Below are positions 43,001 to 49,703 of a stretch of DNA of 64,000 nt, in pieces (position 1 is the first letter of the stretch; every line of letters begins with the position of its first letter). The notes beneath the pieces are model-generated. The model was not told the DNA's origin. It searched no databases and saw only the letters and a list, made by a program, of their open reading frames with translations. Source of the DNA: Kitasatospora aureofaciens. Its GTDB lineage: Bacteria > Actinomycetota > Actinomycetes > Streptomycetales > Streptomycetaceae. The position numbers were made by a program, and so were the translations under genes. The stretch spans positions 17,486-81,485 of the forward strand of contig NZ_JAHTKP010000034.1 of assembly GCF_019192735.1 (NCBI RefSeq), given 5' to 3'.

Positions 43001-44620
43001 GCCGCCTCCCAGCTCTACGAGAAGGTCGGCGTCGGCGCCGACCTGCGCGCCGAACAGGCCCGCGCCGAGGGCGACGAGGCCGCCGCCGCGACCGAACTCG
43101 ACCGCCTCACCAACAAGGTCCGCACCCGCGCCGAGGAACTCCTCGGCAGCCCCGACGGCGCCGACGGCCCCGCCCGCCAGGCTGCCGCCGCCCGCGCCGA
43201 GGAACTGGTCGCCACCATCGAGGCCCGCTCCGCCGCCGCCAGCGAGCAGCTGGGCCGCCTGCGCGGCGAGGCCGAACGCTCCGCCCCCGCCGACGGCGAG
43301 GCACACACCGAACTGCCCGAGGACCTCGTCCCCACCGACCCCGAGCACGCCCAGGCCCTGCTGCGCACCGCCACCAGCCGGCTCGCCGAACGCCGCGAGG
43401 CCCTGGACGCCGCCCGCACCGCGCACGCCGACCTCCAGCGCACCTTCGACGCCGCCCAGGCCGCCGCCGCCGACTTCGACGAACTCGCCGGCCAGCTCCG
43501 CGACGGCCTGCGCGAGCACCAGGACGACTCCGAGCACTCGGACGAGCCCTACCTGAGCTCTCTCACCGAGGCCCGCACCGCCGTCGCCGAGGCCCGCCGC
43601 ACCCTGCGCACCGCGGCCGGCGAGCTGTCCTCCGCCGAACTCGCCGTCCGCGACGCCGCCGACGCCCTCGTCCGGCACGCCAACGCCGCCCGCTACGAGG
43701 CCGTCCGCACCCCCGCCCGCCAGCAGATCCGCGAGCTGCCCGCCTCCGCGCTGCCCGAGCACGCGGCCGCCTGGGCCGCCGCGTTCGCCCCCCGGCTGCG
43801 CGTGCTCACCGACGAACTCGCCCAGCTGGAGCGCAACCGTGGCTCGATCGTCGACCGCCTGCGCGGTCTGGTCGAGTCCTCGCTCACCACCCTGCGCGCC
43901 GCCCAGCGCCTCTCCCGGCTGCCCGAGGGCCTGGGGGAGTGGTCCGGCCAGGAGTTCCTCCGGATCCGCTTCGAGGACCCGGACCACGCCACCCTGGTCG
44001 AGCGCCTCGGCGAGGTCATCGACGAGGCCACCCGCGCCGCCGTCAAGAAGAACAGCGACCTGCGCCGCGACGGCATGTCCCTGCTGCTGCGCGGGGTCGC
44101 CGCTGCGATCGGCCCGAAGGGCGTCAGCGTCGAGATCCTCAAGCCCGACGCGGTTTTGCGCGCCGAGCGCGTCGGCGTCGGCCAGATGTCCGACGTCTTC
44201 TCCGGCGGCCAGCTGCTCACCGCCGCCATCGCGCTCTACTGCACGATGGCCGCGCTGCGCGCCAACGACCGCGGCCAGTCCCAACTCCGGCACGCCGGAA
44301 CGCTGTTCCTCGACAACCCGATCGGCCGCGCCAACGCCACCTACCTGCTGGAGCTCCAGCGCGCCGTCGCCGACGCGCTCGGCGTCCAGCTGATCTACAC
44401 CACCGGCCTGTTCGACACCACCGCGCTCGCCGAGTTCCCGCTGGTCATCCGGCTGCGCAACGACGCCGACCTGCGGGCCGGCCTCAAGTACATCTCGGTG
44501 GAGGAGCACCTGCGGCCGGGCCTGCCCGCCCCGCAGGACCCGGACGGCCCGGCCATCCACGGCGAGATCACCGCCACCCGGATGTTCAAGCGCCCGGCGG
44601 AGGTACCGGTCCCGTCCTGA
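40022..44620 (+). CDS. SMC/MukB-like coiled-coil ATPase (JetC/MksB-like)
   Basis: A 1532-residue ATPase with SMC architecture. The N-terminal head has Walker A LENGGGKS (63-70, K69), with Leu where the first Gly is usual. Residues about 290-1270 are Ala/Glu/Arg-rich heptad sequence typical of a long coiled coil, interrupted around 620-800 by a non-coiled section (possible hinge, GWRYLAQSVDPADHEAIL). The C-terminal head has signature SGGQ (1394-1397) and Walker B GTLFLDNP, in which D1431 is followed by Asn rather than the usual Glu. VQLIYTTGLFD and FPLVIRLRND close the head. This fits DNA-loop-extruding complexes such as MukBEF, MksBEF or Wadjet. CTGGAG precedes ATG 40022. Confidence 0.8.
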   Translation: MYELNRVRLYSIGPAGARYADTVLDLRGVGEPVADPAPQQIGLFGEEADGPVRRPAPAGVLFLENGGGKSVLLKLIFSVMLPGHRNTLGGASSGVLRKFLLADDCGHVALEWQHTVTGELIVVGKVSEWRGRQVSSDPRKFAETWYSFRPGPGLTLDSLPVAERISLAGDQKARGRRRTMKGFRDALTEAGKTHPYLGLVFEDGHDRWTEHLGELGLDPELFRYQREMNADEGEAAGLFAVKHDSDFTDLLLRAVTDTRDTDGLADLVHGFASKLGRRAELTAERDFTAGSLDLLERIAESTTARESVREAHRTAERRTRRLAHALTSRATAERERAQDLAIEVAAAASAVTAAEADRTRHTLITAELTHRHATLGLAAATADAAALRRELTDARTLHSAWQAAEAVLRQRAAADRVARVAAAIREAELDAAPALAARARAATALARALEAAAAAAESRADTEEQRASELQEDGAKAQSDATEAATAAQKARSEADHLRQRLAEVEQETTAAVEAGFIDADGDVDPARAALHAADVEKAATAALAQARTAAESAAARLRESAAATGRAELAAERAGDARKDAARALAAEQRTAAMLATEPRLADLLSLTPAPTDWNEDGSGAEEDAGFLTPAVLDRNAEYLRELLDDSIATAERTLFDLRTAAADDSRILAALGDGGLLPPGPDVLATVEYLAEHGIPALPGWRYLAQSVDPADHEAILAARPELVDGVVVTDPASLDRAREALQAAALLPRSTVAVGAAASLIAPIAHPDGPAFYPFFVVPPNPAMHDESAADDERRELRARASAREEHIRELAARLGADRALAARLASWHASCPPGTLAELAAAAEAAREHAEQAAAALATLRADHDEAETDHATAASAHEEHREAAQRARRRADALSGLAFRLRERATWARRQRELADDATECDRRQALCADRARTCDEDRRAAQRAADDARRTARTLRAERAEIPAAEQADEPAETTPAALPALREAYRAASQLYEKVGVGADLRAEQARAEGDEAAAATELDRLTNKVRTRAEELLGSPDGADGPARQAAAARAEELVATIEARSAAASEQLGRLRGEAERSAPADGEAHTELPEDLVPTDPEHAQALLRTATSRLAERREALDAARTAHADLQRTFDAAQAAAADFDELAGQLRDGLREHQDDSEHSDEPYLSSLTEARTAVAEARRTLRTAAGELSSAELAVRDAADALVRHANAARYEAVRTPARQQIRELPASALPEHAAAWAAAFAPRLRVLTDELAQLERNRGSIVDRLRGLVESSLTTLRAAQRLSRLPEGLGEWSGQEFLRIRFEDPDHATLVERLGEVIDEATRAAVKKNSDLRRDGMSLLLRGVAAAIGPKGVSVEILKPDAVLRAERVGVGQMSDVFSGGQLLTAAIALYCTMAALRANDRGQSQLRHAGTLFLDNPIGRANATYLLELQRAVADALGVQLIYTTGLFDTTALAEFPLVIRLRNDADLRAGLKYISVEEHLRPGLPAPQDPDGPAIHGEITATRMFKRPAEVPVPS

Positions 44621-44626
44621 ACTGGC

Positions 44627-44632
44627 TAGCGT
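44627..44632 (+). promoter_or_regulatory. TAGCGT -10-like box before phosphodiesterase gene
   Basis: TAGCGT ends seven bases before ATG 44640, the spacing of a leaderless actinobacterial start. No good -35 hexamer is seen. If active, the phosphodiesterase gene is expressed separately from the SMC-like operon. Confidence 0.45.
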
Positions 44633-44639
44633 GGCCGGC

Positions 44640-45404
44640 ATGCTGACGATCGCGCACCTCAGTGACATCCACCTCGGCCAGGACCACCGCCGGGACCGCG
44701 GCAAGCGGGCCCGGCGGCGGGCCGAGCAGGTGATGGCGTACCTCGACGCCCTGCCCGGCCCGCTGGACGCCGTCCTGGTCACCGGCGACCTCGCCGACCA
44801 CGGCCTGCCCGCCGAGTACGAACAGGTGGTCAAGGTGCTGGACTCCCGGCACCCGGTGCTCACCTGCCCCGGCAACCACGACCGCCGGTCCCCCTACCGG
44901 GAGGTGCTGCTCGGCGAGGCGCCCGGGGACGGCCCGATCAACCGCCTGCACCAACTGCCCGGCGCCGACGTGCTGATGCTCGACTCGTCGATCCCCGGGC
45001 GCGACGACGGCCTCCTCGACGAGGAGACCCTGGCCTGGCTGGACGAGACGCTGGCCGCCGGACGCACCGACCTGCCGGCGCTGGTCGCCTTCCACCACCC
45101 GCCGGCCGAGCTCCACATACCGACCGTCGACGCGATCCGCCAGTTCGGCGAGGCCGACCTCGCCGCCGTGCTGGCCCGTCACCCCCGGGTGGCCGGCCTG
45201 CTCTGCGGCCACTCCCACACCGGCGCCGCCACCACCGTCGCCGGCCTGCCGCTGCTGGTCGCCCCCGGCGTGGTCTCGACCGTCACCCTGCCCTGCGAGG
45301 GCGGGAGCGGCATCTCCTTCACGCACCCGCCGATGCTTGCCTTCCACGTCCTGGACGACGGGGGCCGGCTCACCACCCACTACCGGGCCGTCCCCGAGAG
45401 CTGA
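44640..45404 (+). CDS. Calcineurin-like metallophosphoesterase (CpdA-type)
   Basis: A 254-residue class III phosphodiesterase with all metal-binding blocks: HLSDIHLG (D-x-H), VLVTGDLADHG (GD), CPGNHDRRS (GNHD), AFHHPP (single His), and CGHSHTGA (GHSH-like). The family cleaves cyclic nucleotides, other phosphodiesters or phosphomonoesters. The overall sequence resembles stand-alone CpdA-like proteins common in Streptomyces. It begins 19 bases after the SMC-like gene, in the place JetD would occupy in Wadjet, but is unrelated to JetD. GTG 44631 is an alternative start. Confidence 0.88.
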   Translation: MLTIAHLSDIHLGQDHRRDRGKRARRRAEQVMAYLDALPGPLDAVLVTGDLADHGLPAEYEQVVKVLDSRHPVLTCPGNHDRRSPYREVLLGEAPGDGPINRLHQLPGADVLMLDSSIPGRDDGLLDEETLAWLDETLAAGRTDLPALVAFHHPPAELHIPTVDAIRQFGEADLAAVLARHPRVAGLLCGHSHTGAATTVAGLPLLVAPGVVSTVTLPCEGGSGISFTHPPMLAFHVLDDGGRLTTHYRAVPES

Positions 45405-45413
45405 CCCTGCCGG

Positions 45414-45767
45414 CTACGCGGTCGGCACCCGCGGCTGACGCGGAGTCTGGCCGGGGCGGGGGAAAGGCCGGGCGGCCAGTGGTTCGGACGCCGCCCGGCT
45501 GCCCGCCATCGGGGACGCGGAGTTCGGCCCGCGCATCCGCTGGGCGGCGACCTGCCGGGAGATCAGGATCTCCAGCAGGCACCACATCGTGCCGAACACG
45601 CCGAGCCCCATCGCCATCAGCGCGGGCGTCATCAGCCAACTCCCCGCGTACGAGGCCAGCGTCGCGACCACCACGCCCACCAGGGTGAAGGCCAGGCAGA
45701 GCACCGCCCGGACGATCGCGGCGCGCACCTCGTCGGGCAGGCGGCGACGGCGGCGTGGCACGGACAT
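45414..45767 (-). CDS. Small two-helix membrane protein
   Basis: A 117-residue protein beginning MSVPRRRRRLPDEVRAAIVR with two membrane helices (about 17-37 and 43-66: AVLCLAFTLVGVVVATLA and LMAMGLGVFGTMWCLLEILI). It has a basic, Pro-rich C-terminal tail. Family not recognised. It converges with the phosphodiesterase gene, with only nine bases between the stops, so no separate terminator is visible. Confidence 0.65.
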   Translation of the reverse strand: MSVPRRRRRLPDEVRAAIVRAVLCLAFTLVGVVVATLASYAGSWLMTPALMAMGLGVFGTMWCLLEILISRQVAAQRMRGPNSASPMAGSRAASEPLAARPFPRPGQTPRQPRVPTA

Positions 45768-45955
45768 CGGGCGACCCCCAGGCGCGGTCACGGCGGCGGA
45801 CACGGGACGGGCGCGCGCGACATGCGCCCCCGGCGAAGACTCTGCCCCGCCCAACCCGGACTATGCGTCCGAATCCACCGAACTGCCGCCAAATCGTGTG
45901 ATCCGGCCCGATTCGTCCGCGGCCCGCTGCGCTTCGGCCCGCCGCCTTTCGGCCG

Positions 45956-46651
45956 TCAGCCCAACTGCTGGTTGAGCTCCTCCAGGGCGCCCGTCACGAT
46001 CGTCCGCATCGCCTGCTCGGCATGGACGGCGTCCCCCGAGCAGATCGCGTCGGCGACCTCGCGGTGCAGCCGGATCGCGTACGGCTCCGGCTGATGGGGC
46101 ATCAGATGGTACTCGGTCCGCCCGGTGAGCACCGCCCCCACGGTGTCCCCGAGGTGGGCGAACATCTCGTTGCCGGAGGCCTTCAACACGGTGGCGTGGA
46201 AGGCGATGTCGTGGCGGAGGAAGGTGGCCAGGTCGGCGGCCCGCGCCGAGACGGTCAACTCGACGGCCAGCGCGCTGAGTTCGCGCCGGTCGTCGTCGCT
46301 GGCGTGCACCGCGGCGAGCGCGGCGGCGGCCGGTTCGACGGCCACCCGCAGCGAGCCGAGCGAGCGCAGCTGGGCCGGACGGTCGGCGCCGGCCAGCCGC
46401 CAGCGGATCACCAGCGGGTCGAAGACGTCCCAGCCGGACTTCGGCTGAACCGTGATCCCGACCCGCCGCCGGGACGCCACCATGCGCATCCCCTCAAGGA
46501 TCCGCACCGCCTCCCGCACCACCGTCCGGGACACTCCGAACCGCTCCTCCAGGTCCTCGCTCCGCAATACCGCGCCCTCGGGAATCTCCCCCGCCGCGAT
46601 CGCCGGCCCGAGCTCGTCAAGCAGCCGCCCGGGCAGCCCCTGGATCTCCAT
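45956..46651 (-). CDS. gntR: FadR/GntR-family regulator, probable gluconate repressor
   Basis: A 231-residue GntR-superfamily regulator. EDLEERFGVSRTVVREAVRI with LEGMRMVASRRRVGITVQP is the winged helix (about 30-70). The all-helical FCD effector domain follows, with its metal-binding His/Asp pattern: RHDIAFHATVLKASGNEMF and LHREVADAICSGDA. It is divergent from gntK-gntP, so repression relieved by gluconate or 6-phosphogluconate is the natural inference. ATG 46651 begins the domain; its leader contains G-rich tandem repeats. Confidence 0.88.
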   Translation of the reverse strand: MEIQGLPGRLLDELGPAIAAGEIPEGAVLRSEDLEERFGVSRTVVREAVRILEGMRMVASRRRVGITVQPKSGWDVFDPLVIRWRLAGADRPAQLRSLGSLRVAVEPAAAALAAVHASDDDRRELSALAVELTVSARAADLATFLRHDIAFHATVLKASGNEMFAHLGDTVGAVLTGRTEYHLMPHQPEPYAIRLHREVADAICSGDAVHAEQAMRTIVTGALEELNQQLG

Positions 46652-46694
46652 CCGCCCAGCGTAGACGCCCGCCCCGGCAAGGTCCCCTCCGCCC

Positions 46695-46884
46695 TGCGAT
46701 GCACCTCACGCCCCCACCGCCGCCGCCTCCCTCCTCGGCTCCCGCCCACCCCCGGCCGCCGGCAGGGCCCCCATCCCTCGTGCGATGCACCCCACCCACA
46801 CCCCCACCGCCGGCGCCTCCCTCCTCGGCTCCCGCCCACCCCCGGCCGCCCGCAGGGCCCCCATCCCTCGTGCGATGCACCCCA
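46695..46884. repeat. Tandem direct repeat (86 + 90 bp + partial) in gntR leader
   Basis: Two near-identical units start at TGCGATGCAC 46695 and 46781, and a third begins at 46871 and stops after about 14 bases. Each contains CTCCCTCCTCGGCTCCCGCC and CCACCCCCGGCCGCC. The strand carried by the gntR transcript is G-rich with several runs of three to five G, so quadruplex formation is possible. The units lie between the gntR start (46651) and the gntKP promoter. Confidence 0.85.
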
Positions 46885-46894
46885 CAGTCCAAAA

Positions 46895-46948
46895 GTATGA
46901 CGATTTGGTTTCCGGCACTTGAATACGTCATATCTTTGGGGCGATAGT
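46895..46948 (+). promoter_or_regulatory. gntKP promoter with candidate GntR operators
   Basis: TTGAAT (46919-46924), an 18-base spacer and GATAGT (46943-46948) form the likely promoter. GTATGACG (46895-46902) and CGTCATAT (46926-46933) are inverted half-sites, one upstream of the -35 and one within the spacer, a sensible arrangement for repression by the divergent GntR. Confidence 0.6.
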
Positions 46949-46977
46949 GGCGGCCAGGAAGCGAAGGAGCACCACCC

Positions 46978-47532
46978 ATGGCTCTCAGCGTCGAGAACCA
47001 CGCCCCCTCGGAAGCCCCTCCCACCGTCGTGGTGATGGGCGTCTCGGGCGTCGGCAAGACCACCCTGGCCCGCCTCCTGGCCGACCGCCTCGATCTCCCC
47101 TTCGCCGAGGCGGACGACTTCCACCCGGCGGCCAACATCGCCAAGATGTCGGCCGGCATCCCGCTGGACGACGAGGACCGCGCCCCCTGGCTGCGGGCCC
47201 TCGGCGCCTGGCTCAGGGACCGGGCCGAGGCCGGCACCGGCGGCGTGGTCACCTGCTCGGCACTGAAGCACCGCTACCGCGACACCCTGCGCGCGGCCTG
47301 CCCGGGCGCCTTCTTCCTGCACCTCAGCGGTGGTCACGAGCTGGTCGAGGACCGGATCGCCCACCGCACCGGCCACTTCATGCCGCCGTCGCTGCTCGAC
47401 TCGCAGTACGCCGCCCTGGAACCCCTGGGCGCGGACGAGCGCGGCGCCGTCCTGGACGTCGGCCCGTCCCCCGAAGACCTCGTCGAGATGGCCGCCGCGC
47501 TGCTGCGGCCCGTCAATGGAGACCTCGCGTGA
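46978..47532 (+). CDS. gntK: Gluconokinase
   Basis: A 184-residue shikimate-kinase-fold gluconokinase that phosphorylates D-gluconate to 6-phosphogluconate, feeding the pentose phosphate pathway. VVMGVSGVGKTTLARLLA (Walker A, 21-29), FAEADDFHPAANIAKMSAGI (substrate and metal) and CSALKHRYRDTLR are diagnostic; GHFMPPSLLDSQYAALEP closes the active site. ATG 46978 follows GAAGGAG. Its stop overlaps the start of gntP by four bases. Confidence 0.93.
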   Translation: MALSVENHAPSEAPPTVVVMGVSGVGKTTLARLLADRLDLPFAEADDFHPAANIAKMSAGIPLDDEDRAPWLRALGAWLRDRAEAGTGGVVTCSALKHRYRDTLRAACPGAFFLHLSGGHELVEDRIAHRTGHFMPPSLLDSQYAALEPLGADERGAVLDVGPSPEDLVEMAAALLRPVNGDLA

Positions 47533-48929
47533 GTTTGTCCCCCACCTTGCTCGCGGCCGCCCCACCGGCCCTGCCGCACACCGGCAGCGACTCCCAGCTG
47601 CTGGTCGCGGTGCTGCTCAGCATCGGTGCGATCGTCCTGCTGATCACCAAGCTGAAGCTGCACCCGTTCCTCGCCCTCACGCTCGGCTCCGGCCTGCTGG
47701 CCGCCGTCGCCGGCGCCCCCTTCGACAAGCTGCTCAACAGCTTCTCGACGGGCTTCGGCTCCACCGTGGCCAGTGTCGGCCTGCTGATCGGCCTCGGCGC
47801 CATGCTCGGCAAGCTGCTCGCCGACTCCGGCGGCGCGAACATCATCGCGGACACCGTGCTGGCCCGCTCGGGCAGGAAGGCGCTGCCCTGGGCGATGGCG
47901 CTGATCGCGGCCGTGCTCGGCCTGCCGCTGTTCTTCGAGGTCGGCGTCGTCCTGCTGATCCCGATCGTGCTGCTGGTCGCCCGCCGCGGCAACGTGCCGC
48001 TGATGCGGGTCGGCATTCCCGCCCTGGCCGGCCTGTCGGTGCTGCACGGCCTGGTGCCCCCGCACCCGGGCCCGGTGGTCGCCGTCGACGCGCTGAAGGC
48101 GGACCTCGGCATCACTTTGGCGCTCGGCCTTCTGATCGCCGTCCCGACCCTGATCGTGGCCGGTCCGCTGTTCGCCCGGGTGGCCGAGCGCTGGGTGGGC
48201 CCGCTGGAGATCCCGGCGGCCACCGCCCCGGCCTCGGGGGAGACGGCCGAGCGCGAGCACACCCCGTCCTTCGGTGCGGTGCTGGCGACCATCCTGCTGC
48301 CGGTCGTGCTGATGCTCGGCAAGGCGCTGGCGGACCTGGTGATCGACAACCCGAAGGCGATGGGCCAGCGGGTGTTCGACTTCGTCGGCTCGCCGCTGAT
48401 CGCGCTGCTCGCCGCGACGCTGCTCGGCATGCTGACCCTCGGCAGGGCGGCCGGGTTCGACCGGGCCCGGATCTCCGACACGGTCGGCAAGTCGCTCGGC
48501 CCGATCGCCGGCATCGTGTTCATCGTCGGCGCGGGCGGCGGCTTCAAACAGACCCTGATCGACGTCGGCGTCGGCAACGCGGTCAGCGAGTGGTCGGGCA
48601 AGTGGCACATCTCGGCGCTGCTGCTGGGCTGGCTGATCGCCGTGCTGATCCGCCTGGCGACCGGCTCGGCGACGGTCGCCACGATCACCGCGGCCGGCAT
48701 CGTGGCCCCGCTCGCCGCGACCATGTCCTCGACCCACGCGGCCCTGCTGGTGCTCGCGATCGGCGCCGGCTCGCTCTTCCTGTCCCACGTCAACGACGCC
48801 GGTTTCTGGCTGGTGAAGGAGTACTTCGGGATGAGCGTCGGACAGACGCTGAAGTCCTGGTCGGTGATGGAGACCGTGATCTCGGTCGTCGCGATCGCGC
48901 TCATCATGCCGCTCAGCCTGATCATCTAG
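47529..48929 (+). CDS. gntP: Gluconate permease GntP
   Basis: A 466-residue inner-membrane gluconate:H+ symporter with about twelve hydrophobic segments. GLGAMLGKLLADSGGANIIA, LPLFFEVGVVLLIPIVLLVA, VLHGLVPPHPGPVVA and FLSHVNDAGFWLVKEYFGMS are conserved GntP signatures. GTG 47529 overlaps the gntK stop (GTGA), implying coupled translation. It supplies the substrate for GntK; both are probably repressed by the divergent GntR. A perfect hairpin follows at 48948. Confidence 0.93.
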   Translation: MSLSPTLLAAAPPALPHTGSDSQLLVAVLLSIGAIVLLITKLKLHPFLALTLGSGLLAAVAGAPFDKLLNSFSTGFGSTVASVGLLIGLGAMLGKLLADSGGANIIADTVLARSGRKALPWAMALIAAVLGLPLFFEVGVVLLIPIVLLVARRGNVPLMRVGIPALAGLSVLHGLVPPHPGPVVAVDALKADLGITLALGLLIAVPTLIVAGPLFARVAERWVGPLEIPAATAPASGETAEREHTPSFGAVLATILLPVVLMLGKALADLVIDNPKAMGQRVFDFVGSPLIALLAATLLGMLTLGRAAGFDRARISDTVGKSLGPIAGIVFIVGAGGGFKQTLIDVGVGNAVSEWSGKWHISALLLGWLIAVLIRLATGSATVATITAAGIVAPLAATMSSTHAALLVLAIGAGSLFLSHVNDAGFWLVKEYFGMSVGQTLKSWSVMETVISVVAIALIMPLSLII

Positions 48930-48947
48930 CCGAACAGGCACGACGCC

Positions 48948-48986
48948 CGAGGGGCGGCACCCGTACCGAACGGGTGCCGCCCCTCG
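48948..48986. terminator. Bidirectional terminator between gntP and tetR-type gene
   Basis: CGAGGGGCGGCACCCGT (48948-48964) pairs exactly with its complement at 48970-48986 around a five-base loop, a 17-bp perfect stem between convergent genes. Confidence 0.85.
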
Positions 48987-49003
48987 ACGTATCCAGCGAG
49001 TAT

Positions 49004-49639
49004 CTACCCGAGCAACCCCGACAGCACCGCCGTCGTCGCGTCCAGCAGGTCCTCCGCCACTGCGCCGCCCGCCGCCGTCCGCGCCAGCAGCCCCTCCCGC
49101 GCGGCGAGGATCACCGCGGCGGCCTGCCGGGCGGTCGCGCCCGGCGGCACGAGCTCCGGCAGCGCCCGCGCCAGCACGTCGGCCAGCGCCTGCGAGACCG
49201 TCCGGTCGTGCGCGGCCACCCGCTCGGCCAGGCCCTCGGTGCGGGCGGCGACCAGCCGGAACTCCAGGAACAGCAGGATCCACCCGGTCTCCGCCGGGTC
49301 CACCCGCAGCAGTGCCTCGACCAGCCGCCGGGCCCGCTCCTGCGGCCCGAGCGCCTCGCAGGCGGCGGCGAGCGCCTCCAGCTCGGCCATCCGGCTCGCC
49401 GCCTGGTCGTCGAAGAGCGCCAGCAGCAGGTCCTCCTTGCTGCCGAAGTTCGAGTAGAAGGCGCCGCGGGTGTAGCCGGCGGCGGCGCAGACGTCCTCGA
49501 TGCTCGTCCGCGCGAAGCCGACGGTCAGGAACAGCTCGCTCGCCGCTGCCAGGAGCCGCGCCCGGGTGTGGACACGGCGGCGGGGCGGTCGGGGAGCGGC
49601 GGGTTCGGCGGGGGGTGGGTTCACAGGATCACGATACAT
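49004..49639 (-). CDS. TetR family transcriptional regulator
   Basis: A 211-residue TetR-type regulator. RARLLAAASELFLTVGFART with SIEDVCAAAGYTRGAFYSNF (about 26-65) is the N-terminal helix-turn-helix, ending in the typical GSKEDLLLALFD. The C-terminal helical domain binds the ligand and dimerises. ATG 49639 (MYRDPVNPP) is the likely start. It is divergent from an amidohydrolase gene, with two dyads in the 64-bp gap, and so probably controls that gene and itself. Confidence 0.88.
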   Translation of the reverse strand: MYRDPVNPPPAEPAAPRPPRRRVHTRARLLAAASELFLTVGFARTSIEDVCAAAGYTRGAFYSNFGSKEDLLLALFDDQAASRMAELEALAAACEALGPQERARRLVEALLRVDPAETGWILLFLEFRLVAARTEGLAERVAAHDRTVSQALADVLARALPELVPPGATARQAAAVILAAREGLLARTAAGGAVAEDLLDATTAVLSGLLG

Positions 49640-49682
49640 GGTGTATTCAGTACGAGGCATATTCAATTCGTTCCGTACTGAA
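49634..49682. promoter_or_regulatory. Two dyads in the TetR/amidohydrolase divergent promoter
   Basis: ATACA-TGG-TGTAT (49634-49646) overlaps the TetR start codon, and TTCAGTACG (49646-49654) is inverted perfectly at 49674-49682 as CGTACTGAA with a 19-base gap. Both fit operator sites for the divergent TetR protein. Confidence 0.6.
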
Positions 49683-49703
49683 ACTCCGGAGGGGACCACC
49701 GTC

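Noticed and set aside
39545..44875. A 1776-codon open frame on the minus strand opposite the SMC-like gene
   Set aside because: It is an antisense shadow produced by GC-biased codons of the plus-strand genes. It is Gly/Val-rich low complexity with no motif, whereas the plus strand shows Walker A, SGGQ and Walker B.
44640..45404. Calling this gene JetD, completing a Wadjet system
   Set aside because: Its motifs are those of calcineurin-like phosphoesterases. JetD proteins have a TOPRIM/topoisomerase-VI-like fold, which is not present.
46617..47252. Minus-strand frame with a repeated ~29-residue peptide (HRTRDGGPAGGRGW)
   Set aside because: The repetition comes from the non-coding tandem DNA repeat in the gntR leader. 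The two units differ in length by four bases, and the frame overlaps gntK on the other strand.
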